A stretch of 5,111 bases of DNA from Akkermansiaceae bacterium (lineage in GTDB: Bacteria; Verrucomicrobiota; Verrucomicrobiia; Verrucomicrobiales; Akkermansiaceae): NCBI GenBank assembly GCA_011524615.1, contig WTJZ01000038.1, forward strand, positions 1 through 5,111. The letters run 5' to 3'. Under the pieces are notes generated by a model that saw nothing but the letters and a program-made list of their open reading frames with translations, did no database searches and was not told where the DNA came from. The translations under genes and the position numbers were made by a program. This document shows, in pieces, positions 1 through 5,111 of the stretch. Position 1 is the stretch's first letter. Each line of letters begins with the position of its first letter.

Positions 1-955
1 TCTTCTTGCCACTGTAGAGACTCTTCTGAGCGGGTTTTGGTGCAGGCTTCTTAAGTGTGATCTTCTTAAGTCCACCGCGCTTTCTGGCATCTAAGTTTTG
101 ATTAATCTGCGCCTCAGTGATCGCAGGGCTCTCCACCCCGCCCTTTGGTACATCTAATCCAGCACACCAGACAATCGCATTGAGGACCTGCTTACGGAAT
201 TCATTATGAGTCCAGTTCTTATGGAAGTGTGCTCCTGTCACGCCCGCTCCACGTCCACCATCTTGACGCTCCTTAGCCCAGAACACAGTCAGACGCTCCT
301 TATTCACTCCACCAATTTTCTTTAATCGTGCCGCGGCTGCTTGTTGCTTAGCGAAGAGTTGCTCATTACCATGCATCACGCTGTAGACCCTATCTGCGAG
401 GTTAGGCTTTTCATACTTCGTGACTAACGCTGATTCGAAGTCGATATTACAGTACCATTCGTCCAGGAGCGTGTATGGCTTCACTCCATTGTTAATCGGG
501 TGCTTATTCAGCTCCGAGCTGATCGTCCAATGAGGGTTGATCGAGAACTTATCTTTATAAACGCCCCCCGTCCATGACTTAAGGCTCCCTTCTGCTCCTG
601 CCTCAGGATCCACTCCATAGTGCATAAACATCTGACCACAGCCCTTCTGCGCCAGCGCATCAATCAGTTCCTGATGCTCGTTCATAAAGTGCACCTTATT
701 CCCCTTATAGTAATGCACTATCACATCCGCCTTATCGAAGACACTCTCATCTTCTGGCCAATTATTCACGACTGACACATTAACCTTATCCTTCATCGGG
801 GATGCCTCCAAAGAATCCTTCAGGAGAAGAGCCCCAGCATAAAACTCATGTGTCCCGCTGTAATGGCGCAGGTCATCTCCAGTCAGGAAGACAACCTCCT
901 TGGCTCCTTGTGCCAAAAGCACACTCAAAATCATCAATAGTGTAAGGTGTTTCAT
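1..955 (-). CDS. ThuA-like domain secreted protein, 3' end cut by window edge
   Basis: The reading frame opens with ATG at 953-955 and stays open for 318 codons to the left edge, so the C-terminus is missing. Residues 1-17 look like a signal peptide (K2-H3, hydrophobic 4-15, likely cut after A-Q-G17), so the protein is probably exported. Residues 20 to about 268 match the ThuA-like, class I glutamine-amidotransferase-fold family: a YAGALLL helix (39-45), a KGCGQMFMHYGV elbow (104-115), a NPHWT motif (140-144), DEWY (165-168), and near the end DGGRGAGVTGAHFHKNW (232-248) with FRKQVLNAIVW (253-263). The usual amidotransferase nucleophile cysteine is replaced at the elbow by HY, as is normal for ThuA-like proteins, so glutaminase activity is not expected. 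The family is linked to carbohydrate use, but the substrate is unknown. After residue 290 comes a basic, proline-containing linker (KKITLKKPAPKPAQK), suggesting a further domain or tail outside the window. The start is preceded by an A-rich stretch and no Shine-Dalgarno sequence. Confidence 0.88.
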   Translation of the reverse strand, partial: MKHLTLLMILSVLLAQGAKEVVFLTGDDLRHYSGTHEFYAGALLLKDSLEASPMKDKVNVSVVNNWPEDESVFDKADVIVHYYKGNKVHFMNEHQELIDALAQKGCGQMFMHYGVDPEAGAEGSLKSWTGGVYKDKFSINPHWTISSELNKHPINNGVKPYTLLDEWYCNIDFESALVTKYEKPNLADRVYSVMHGNEQLFAKQQAAAARLKKIGGVNKERLTVFWAKERQDGGRGAGVTGAHFHKNWTHNEFRKQVLNAIVWCAGLDVPKGGVESPAITEAQINQNLDARKRGGLKKITLKKPAPKPAQKSLYSGKK

Positions 956-994
956 ATTTTTTCGCTACATACTTATACTCAAATTGCGCCACAC

Positions 995-1024
995 ATTATA
1001 AGAACAATTGCCACCACATAACAT
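995..1024 (-). promoter_or_regulatory. Candidate promoter of the ThuA-like gene
   Basis: Read on the minus strand, a perfect TATAAT -10 box lies at 995-1000, about 40 bases before the ATG. The best -35 is poor (ATGTTA at 1019-1024, 18-base spacer, 3 of 6 matches to TTGACA). This predicts a 5' leader of roughly 30 bases without a Shine-Dalgarno sequence. The -10 match is direct; promoter activity is inferred. Confidence 0.4.
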
Positions 1025-1048
1025 ACCATAAACATCAAACAACGTCTA

Positions 1049-1765
1049 TCACTTCCTGCCCAAAACAAGTACGATGACGCGCTGTACCCCCGCTCGTCTC
1101 ATCATCCTGGCGCACTCATTCACAGTCGCCCCTGTCGTGAAGACATCATCCACCAAGAAGACATTCGGCGGAATGTCCCCTTCTTTAACCTCAAAGCAGC
1201 CCTTCACATTCTTCGCTCGCTCCGCTCTCTTAAGCCGAGCTTGATGAGGAGTAGGCAGAACCCGCTTTAGCATTTCACTATAGACTACACCTACACTCTT
1301 AGCAAAGTGCCTCGCCAGTTCTGCAGATTGGTTAAAGTACCGCTTCCGCTCACGAAAATGATGTAAGGGAACCGACGTCACCACCCATTCACTCAAATCC
1401 AGATCCATTAGCCTCTCATCAACCAACGCGCGCGCCATCAGCCGACCTAGCTGTGGAGCCAAATAAATCCCCCGAGCATACTTCAAGATATGAACGACCT
1501 CTAATAATTGGCTATCTAGAGTAAAGGCCGCCACCGCAAAGTCGAAGTAGTACTTCACCCCTCGGCAATTGGCACATTCAGTATTACTCATTGGCTCCGA
1601 CTGATGAGGCTCTGCGCACCGGAGGCAATACGGCCGCTCATGCGGAACTAACTCCCCTTCGCATTGAGCGCATAACACTTGATCTCCGCACGTTTGTTCC
1701 TGGCATAGTTCACACCAGGAGGGAAAGATCAACTCACTCGCCCGCCTCCATATCTCATAGAGCAT
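1049..1765 (-). CDS. comF: ComF family phosphoribosyltransferase-like protein
   Basis: A complete 238-residue protein of typical ComF length. The N-terminus carries four CxxC pairs (C18/C21, C32/C35, C47/C50, C64/C67), forming the double zinc-ribbon region of the family. The remainder is a type I phosphoribosyltransferase fold: a conserved LKYARG segment (94-99), the RxxxRxFNQSAELA stretch (138-151, here with Y143 where glycine is usual), the TPHQARLKRAERAKNVKGCF signature (172-191), and the PRPP-binding loop VDDVFTTGAT (205-214). Known ComF proteins act in the cytoplasm during natural DNA uptake and in some bacteria interact with replication-restart and recombination proteins; many non-competent bacteria also carry the gene as a general phosphoribosyltransferase homologue. 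No other competence gene is visible here, so the role in DNA uptake is not shown. The ATG start puts the first CxxC at the usual distance; the leader (GAGAGATCGGAA) has only a weak purine run. The next gene begins 93 bases downstream. Confidence 0.93.
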   Translation of the reverse strand: MLYEIWRRASELIFPSWCELCQEQTCGDQVLCAQCEGELVPHERPYCLRCAEPHQSEPMSNTECANCRGVKYYFDFAVAAFTLDSQLLEVVHILKYARGIYLAPQLGRLMARALVDERLMDLDLSEWVVTSVPLHHFRERKRYFNQSAELARHFAKSVGVVYSEMLKRVLPTPHQARLKRAERAKNVKGCFEVKEGDIPPNVFLVDDVFTTGATVNECARMMRRAGVQRVIVLVLGRK

Positions 1766-1796
1766 TTCCGATCTCTCAGTTCATAGATTCAACCAA

Positions 1797-1827
1797 AAGA
1801 GGTGGAACACTGACCGTCCCACCTCTT
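1797..1827 (-). terminator. Rho-independent terminator of the phospho-sugar mutase gene
   Basis: Perfect 9-bp inverted repeat AAGAGGTGG (1797-1805) and CCACCTCTT (1819-1827), extended inwards by an A-C mismatch and two more pairs around a 7-base loop. On the minus strand the stem ends in a run of four T (CTCTTTTGG); on the plus strand it is followed by ATCAATATT, without a T-run. It lies 27 bases past the mutase stop codon and 31 bases before the comF start, so it should end the mutase transcript, though the short T-run may let some polymerase through. Confidence 0.75.
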
Positions 1828-1853
1828 ATCAATATTAGCCTGATTTGGTATAA

Positions 1854-3782
1854 TTACGCCATACGAGCCTGAGCATCAGCTTCTAGAGCCGTCCAGAGGG
1901 ACTCTAGGCTAGCTGTCACTGCAGCCTTACTCGCAGCGACATCTTCTCGAGGCGCGTCTTTACCAAAGAGGTAGTACTTAATCTTTGGTTCTGTACCCGA
2001 TGGACGTACCGCGAGGCGACGTCCATCTTCGAGCTCAACGATCAGCATCTTAGCACGTGGAATGAGGTCTCCCTCTTCATCATAGAAGTCAGCTGCATCA
2101 TAATCTTTCACCGCCGTCACCTTCGATCCATCAACCTCCACAGGTGGATTCTCTGCATATGAAGCCACTAGAGCCGCGATCTTAGCCGCGCCTTCTGCTC
2201 CCTCCATTACAAGTGATTTCCCTTGCTCTAGATGTACCCCATATTCAGCAAAGACTTGGTCCAGCAGATCAGGCAACGTGCATCCCTGCTCCATTGCGTA
2301 AGCCACGAGCTCAGCGAACATCACTGTAGAACCATTTCCATCCTTATCGCGGACGAAGTCAGCCCCGAGGTATCCATAACTCTCTTCTCCGCCAAAGACG
2401 AAGAACTTAGAGTACTCCAGACGTAACGCACGGGTCTCATCTTCTGAGAGATTGCGATAATCGCCCTTCTTATCCGCAGGGATCGCATCTTCGTACTTAC
2501 GGAGCTTCTCTCCAATGTACTTAAATCCGGTAAGCGTATTAATAATGCCGATACCATACTTATCAGCGATCGCCTTCTGTAACTCTGTCGTCACGAGAGT
2601 CTTCACAAAGCATGCACGACCACGATTAGAATCATTGAGTTTCCCTTGCTCAAACATGGTCTTCACTCGATACCATGCCATGAGTGAGCCGATCTGGTTA
2701 CCCGTTAACAACTGCATCTCACCAGCCCCATTTCTCACCACTACCCCCATACGGTCACAGTCAGGGTCAGTACCAATAACCGCATCTGCTTGTACCGATT
2801 CTGCAAGCTGTACGCCCATTTCAAGAGCAGCCGCATTCTCAGGGTTAGGAGACGCCACCGTAGGGAAGGCTCCGTTCTGATCATCTTGCTCTGGGACAGT
2901 CACTACCTCGAAGCCGAGCTCACGGAGTAATGGAGCCACAATGTGACCACCTGTACCATGTAGATTCGTATAGACTACCTTAGCTGAGCGCCCTTCGAGT
3001 AATTCTGGACGTAAGAGAACAGACTTGAGCTTATCCATATACTGACGGTCTTCCTCAGCTCCTAGAGTAGTAATCGATCCACGCTCGGATTCAGGTAATG
3101 CTGTGTATGCTTCACTCTCGAGCTTATTCACTTCATCAATGATACCTGATGCATGTGGCTCAACAATCTGTGCGCCATCCGCAAAGTACGCCTTGAACCC
3201 ATTGTCATGTGGAGGATTATGAGAAGCAGTCAATACAACTCCTGCATCAGCGTTAAGAGCACGTACCGCGTAAGACAGCTGCGGAGTAGAGCGAGGTCCA
3301 TCGAAGAGGTAAGCATCACAGCCTAAGTCAGCACAGACTTGACCACAGTAAGCCGCGAAGTCTTTTGAGAAATGTCGTGAGTCATGTGCAATCGCGATCG
3401 ATGGCTTCTTACCTGCTGGCGCCTGAGTCTTAAGGTACGCGATCATTCCTTGGATCGCCTTACCTACATTGTAATAATTCATGCTAGCAGTACCGACACA
3501 TGGGTGCTCTGGACATGCCACTCCGTTTCCTTGCTCGATCGATGTAATGACCTTCCCGATCGTACGACCACGGAGACCACCTGTCCCGAACGCCATCGTC
3601 TTATAGAACCGGTCATTCAGCTCCTCCCATTCCTTCTTCTCCACCAACTCAGAGATCACCGCATCTGCTAGGTCGGACGTGCCTAACATCTTCTGGATAT
3701 TCTCTAGTGATGATGCGAGGAGTACTCCCTCACTAACAGCTGTTTGCAGTTCTGTATTCATATCGAGCATAACTTCAGTCAT
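1854..3782 (-). CDS. Phospho-sugar mutase (phosphoglucomutase/phosphomannomutase family)
   Basis: A complete 642-residue cytoplasmic enzyme of the alpha-D-phosphohexomutase superfamily, which interconverts sugar 1-phosphates and 6-phosphates through a phosphoserine. All four active-site signatures are present: TASHNP (185-190) with catalytic S187; the Mg-binding loop GTDPDCDR (337-344; D339, D341, D343); the sugar-recognition motif FGGEESYG (463-470); and the phosphate-binding loop RPSGTEPKIKYY (593-604). GTGGLRGRT (66-74) also belongs to the active-site region. The layout resembles the PGM2-like group that handles glucose and related phosphates, so glucose-1-phosphate is the likely main substrate, but mannose- or pentose-phosphate use cannot be excluded. 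The protein is longer than the usual 570-600 residues, partly from an insertion after the GTGGLRG motif (about 75-100) containing CPEHPC. The ATG at 3782 is preceded by GATAAAGA; M5 and M8 are possible later starts. A candidate promoter lies just upstream and a terminator follows. Confidence 0.95.
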   Translation of the reverse strand: MTEVMLDMNTELQTAVSEGVLLASSLENIQKMLGTSDLADAVISELVEKKEWEELNDRFYKTMAFGTGGLRGRTIGKVITSIEQGNGVACPEHPCVGTASMNYYNVGKAIQGMIAYLKTQAPAGKKPSIAIAHDSRHFSKDFAAYCGQVCADLGCDAYLFDGPRSTPQLSYAVRALNADAGVVLTASHNPPHDNGFKAYFADGAQIVEPHASGIIDEVNKLESEAYTALPESERGSITTLGAEEDRQYMDKLKSVLLRPELLEGRSAKVVYTNLHGTGGHIVAPLLRELGFEVVTVPEQDDQNGAFPTVASPNPENAAALEMGVQLAESVQADAVIGTDPDCDRMGVVVRNGAGEMQLLTGNQIGSLMAWYRVKTMFEQGKLNDSNRGRACFVKTLVTTELQKAIADKYGIGIINTLTGFKYIGEKLRKYEDAIPADKKGDYRNLSEDETRALRLEYSKFFVFGGEESYGYLGADFVRDKDGNGSTVMFAELVAYAMEQGCTLPDLLDQVFAEYGVHLEQGKSLVMEGAEGAAKIAALVASYAENPPVEVDGSKVTAVKDYDAADFYDEEGDLIPRAKMLIVELEDGRRLAVRPSGTEPKIKYYLFGKDAPREDVAASKAAVTASLESLWTALEADAQARMA

Positions 3783-3803
3783 TCTTTATCTAGTTATTAA
3801 CCA

Positions 3804-3832
3804 AATACAAAACATTGGTGAAAAAATATCAA
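3804..3832 (-). promoter_or_regulatory. Candidate sigma-70-type promoter of the phospho-sugar mutase gene
   Basis: On the minus strand TTGATA (3827-3832, 5 of 6 matches to the -35 consensus) is followed after exactly 17 bases by TGTATT (3804-3809, 4 of 6 matches to the -10). It lies about 21 bases before the ATG, predicting a short leader of about 15 bases. Immediately upstream is a small palindrome, GACAACTTTGTC (3833-3844, 5-bp arms), which might be a binding site but is short enough to be chance. Confidence 0.45.
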
Positions 3833-3886
3833 GACAACTTTGTCACTTTTACTCACTCTAAAACACCTCGCCCCACATAATATTCA

Positions 3887-4486
3887 TCACAAAGAACAAT
3901 CCTGCTTCTCGAAGTAATCTGTCGCCTTTGCCACAGGATCATCGGTTCCCCAGTCAATCGTCTTGTCCGCGCGAGCCAACTTTGGAACATGCTTAGAGCA
4001 ATGAATGTACGCCTCCTCAATAGAGATCACTACCCACCGCTCAATAATGCGCCCCTCATCATCCTGTAACACTGCTCGGTAATGCTCAGGCAACTTCGCT
4101 GGCTGATAGCTCTGAGCCTTCCCATTCACATGCAACCCGACAGTCGAGTCGAAGAAGTCGATAAATACTAAGCCAATATTAGGGTTCTCCAAGATATTCC
4201 CAAGGGAAGCAAAGACTCCGTTACCCCGATAGTCAGGAAAAGCCAACGTCTGCTCATCAATCACTCTGACGAATCCACGCTTACCAAATCGAGGAGAACA
4301 ATCACACTGCCCCTGTGCATCTGCCGTCGCCATGAAAACCATCTCCTGTCTCCCTATGAGTTCAACCATCTTAGCACTAAGACGGTCTTTCATTTGCCTA
4401 TCATAGAATTTGCTCGCCCGCTCATAGGAGCCCATCTCACGTTGTAACTCTCTCTCACCTGCGTCTTCAGATATCATCATGAACAC
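3887..4486 (-). CDS. Pyridoxamine 5'-phosphate oxidase-like FMN-binding protein
   Basis: A complete protein of up to 199 residues from the split-barrel flavoprotein superfamily of pyridoxamine-phosphate oxidases, probably cytoplasmic. The N-terminal GERELQREMGSYERASKFYD segment (10-29) is typical of one subgroup of uncharacterised members. The barrel follows: QEMVFMATADAQGQCDCSPR (47-66), GFVRVIDEQTLAFPDYRGNG (71-90), SLGNILENPNIGLVFIDFF (94-112) and GLHVNGKA (117-124), with a C-terminal YIHCSKHVPKL segment. The basic and aromatic residues around 63-90 fit an FMN phosphate site. Relatives bind FMN, F420 or heme and reduce or sense small molecules; the substrate here cannot be told, and it should not be called PdxH. 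The first possible start at 4486 is GTG; ATG codons at 4480 and 4477 (codons 3 and 4) are equally plausible and would place the inverted repeat at 4485-4509 wholly upstream of the gene. No Shine-Dalgarno sequence favours any of them. The gaps are 104 bases to the mutase gene and 163 bases to the Rpn-type gene. Confidence 0.88.
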   Translation of the reverse strand: MFMMISEDAGERELQREMGSYERASKFYDRQMKDRLSAKMVELIGRQEMVFMATADAQGQCDCSPRFGKRGFVRVIDEQTLAFPDYRGNGVFASLGNILENPNIGLVFIDFFDSTVGLHVNGKAQSYQPAKLPEHYRAVLQDDEGRIIERWVVISIEEAYIHCSKHVPKLARADKTIDWGTDDPVAKATDYFEKQDCSL

Positions 4487-4509
4487 AATTCATCAAAAAC
4501 ATGAATTGT
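4485..4509. repeat. 25-base inverted repeat at the flavoprotein gene start (operator or hairpin)
   Basis: Perfect 9-bp arms ACAATTCAT (4485-4493) and ATGAATTGT (4501-4509) are separated by a 7-base spacer CAAAAAC. The repeat covers the GTG start option of the flavoprotein gene and ends 4 bases before the ATG at 4478-4480. On the minus strand one arm overlaps a perfect TTGACA (4507-4512), although no good -10 box lies 16-18 bases further on. No T-run follows the stem on either strand, which argues against a terminator. An operator for a dimeric repressor or a hairpin affecting translation are the plausible readings. Confidence 0.55.
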
Positions 4510-4649
4510 CAAGAAGCTCACATCCAGTCTCTCCACCCCTGTCGCCGATCAGTAATGAAGGAGTCCTTTTGCGCAAAGATACAGGCTAAGAGTTTTTCAC
4601 ACTCGAGCTGTATAAATCTCCTAAGAACCAAGGAAGAACATTATCCTCT
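4487..4649. other. Intergenic region between the Rpn-type and flavoprotein genes
   Basis: 163 bases without a plausible coding frame. Apart from the 25-base inverted repeat at its left end, it holds only an 11-base palindrome AAGGAGTCCTT (4558-4568) and weak stem fragments. No clear terminator for the Rpn-type gene and no well-matched promoter pair could be found. Confidence 0.5.
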
Positions 4650-5111
4650 TCACTCCAAGATCTTAAGCGCCTCTGCTTCTGTAAAACCGCGGGCAATGAG
4701 TTTTTTCAAAGCTTCTTGCAACCCTTGCTCTCTTCCTTCTTCTAGCCCCTCTTCGCGTCCTTGTTCACGTCCTTCTTCTAGACCTTGCTCTCTGCCCTCT
4801 TCCTTACCTTCATTATAAGCAGAGTTGACCACATTATTGAGGTCTCGGTACACCTTCAGGCTTTGTTGGTAGCGCTGATGCTCCTCGGTGTTCATGAGCG
4901 GGATTTTGGCTTTTTCAAAAGCGGTCTCAAAGGCTGCACGCCCCATAAAAATATGAGGTATCTCTTCGAGGTCTTCTAGATTCTTAAGGAAGTAGAGCCA
5001 CAACTCTTTTTTATCACTCAGCTCGCCTACCTCTTTGTTAAACTTCGGCATTTCTACCGTAATAAAGGTCAACTTGTCATAGAAGGGCTGGTTGTGCTGA
5101 TCCTTTAGGCT
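4650..5111 (-). CDS. Rpn/PD-(D/E)XK-transposase family nuclease, C-terminal part
   Basis: The frame is open to the right edge, giving the last 153 residues and a TGA stop at 4650-4652. A TTG at 5070-5072 could be mistaken for the start, but 13 in-frame residues before it (SLKDQHNQPFYDK) read straight into the family core, so the true start lies outside. Visible are the YDKLTFITVEMPKFNK strand, ELWLYFLKNLEDLEEIPHIF, a helical segment, then an E/Q-G-rich repeat and a final helix ending GFTEAEALKILE. This order is characteristic of Rpn (recombination-promoting nuclease) proteins, also called PD-(D/E)XK nuclease-family transposases. Characterised Rpn proteins are DNA endonucleases that raise recombination independently of RecA, and some act in phage defence. 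The PD-(D/E)XK catalytic residues fall in the missing N-terminal part, so activity cannot be judged. Such genes are often present in several copies per genome and spread horizontally, but no mobile-element ends are seen here. Confidence 0.87.
   Translation of the reverse strand, partial: SLKDQHNQPFYDKLTFITVEMPKFNKEVGELSDKKELWLYFLKNLEDLEEIPHIFMGRAAFETAFEKAKIPLMNTEEHQRYQQSLKVYRDLNNVVNSAYNEGKEEGREQGLEEGREQGREEGLEEGREQGLQEALKKLIARGFTEAEALKILE
4716..4811 (-). repeat. Eight 12-base repeats encoding [EQ]-G-x-[EQ] units
   Basis: The C-terminal part of the Rpn-type gene encodes eight consecutive four-residue units: EGKE, EGRE, QGLE, EGRE, QGRE, EGLE, EGRE, QGLQ. At DNA level each is a degenerate 12-base unit (GAR/CAR-GGN-CGN/CTA-GAR) with synonymous differences, so the array is old enough to have diverged. 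The segment should be helical and strongly charged, and this kind of repeat is common just before the last helix of Rpn-family proteins. Confidence 0.85.

Noticed and set aside
1591..1872. A 93-codon open frame on the plus strand crossing the start of comF, the terminator and the end of the mutase gene
   Set aside because: It runs through the terminator hairpin and antisense to the conserved ComF zinc-ribbon coding region; its composition looks random.
2566..2573. GCGATCGC, the HIP1 octamer known from cyanobacteria
   Set aside because: I noticed one copy only, in coding sequence, and the proteins do not suggest a cyanobacterium.
2515..2880. A 121-codon open frame on the plus strand inside the phospho-sugar mutase gene
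   Set aside because: It lies wholly opposite strongly conserved active-site coding sequence, its translation resembles no family I know, and there is no promoter or ribosome binding site.
4485..4509. The inverted repeat as a Rho-independent terminator for the Rpn-type gene
   Set aside because: The stem is AT-rich, no T-run follows it on either strand, and it lies about 140 bases past the stop codon, on the next gene's start.
4716..4811. A possible CRISPR-like or iteron array
   Set aside because: The 12-base units are contiguous, in frame, and vary at synonymous positions, as expected for a coding repeat; there are no spacers.
4501..4818. A 105-codon open frame on the plus strand whose product ends in serine/proline/arginine repeats
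   Set aside because: The repeats are merely the antisense reading of the E/Q-G repeat of the Rpn-type gene, which has clear family similarity on the minus strand.
1049..5111. The Rpn-type nuclease and comF as parts of one DNA-uptake or defence system
   Set aside because: They are separated by two unrelated metabolic-type genes and a terminator, with wide gaps; shared strand alone is not evidence of a joint function.

Overview
The window looks like an ordinary chromosomal stretch from a bacterium of the phylum Verrucomicrobiota, perhaps near the Rubritalea/Akkermansia lineage. This is inferred from the proteins: a secreted ThuA-like domain protein of the type abundant in Verrucomicrobiota and Planctomycetes, a long phospho-sugar mutase with a form of N-terminal insertion I associate with this phylum, and start codons lacking Shine-Dalgarno sequences. 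No rRNA or marker gene is present to confirm it.

All five genes lie on the minus strand, so transcription runs from right to left. In that order they are: the 3' part of an Rpn/PD-(D/E)XK-transposase-family nuclease gene (5111 to 4650, cut by the right edge); a complete pyridoxamine-phosphate-oxidase-like flavoprotein gene (about 4486 to 3887); a complete phosphoglucomutase/phosphomannomutase gene (3782 to 1854); a complete comF-type phosphoribosyltransferase gene (1765 to 1049); and the 5' part of a ThuA-like secreted protein gene (955 to the left edge). No convincing gene is seen on the plus strand.

The intergenic gaps are 163, 104, 88 and 93 bases, too wide for a tightly coupled operon, and each gene may be its own unit. 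A hairpin with a short T-run ends the mutase transcript. Candidate promoters precede the mutase gene and the ThuA gene. A 25-base inverted repeat with perfect 9-bp arms sits on the start region of the flavoprotein gene and is the most interesting regulatory signal. The Rpn-type gene ends in eight copies of a four-residue E/Q-G repeat encoded by a degenerate 12-base DNA repeat.

The genes do not form an evident pathway: the neighbours are a DNA nuclease, a flavin enzyme, a sugar-phosphate enzyme, a competence-type phosphoribosyltransferase and a secreted carbohydrate-associated protein. I see no CRISPR array, tRNA, rRNA, insertion-sequence ends or defence island, and no strong case for a new multi-gene system.
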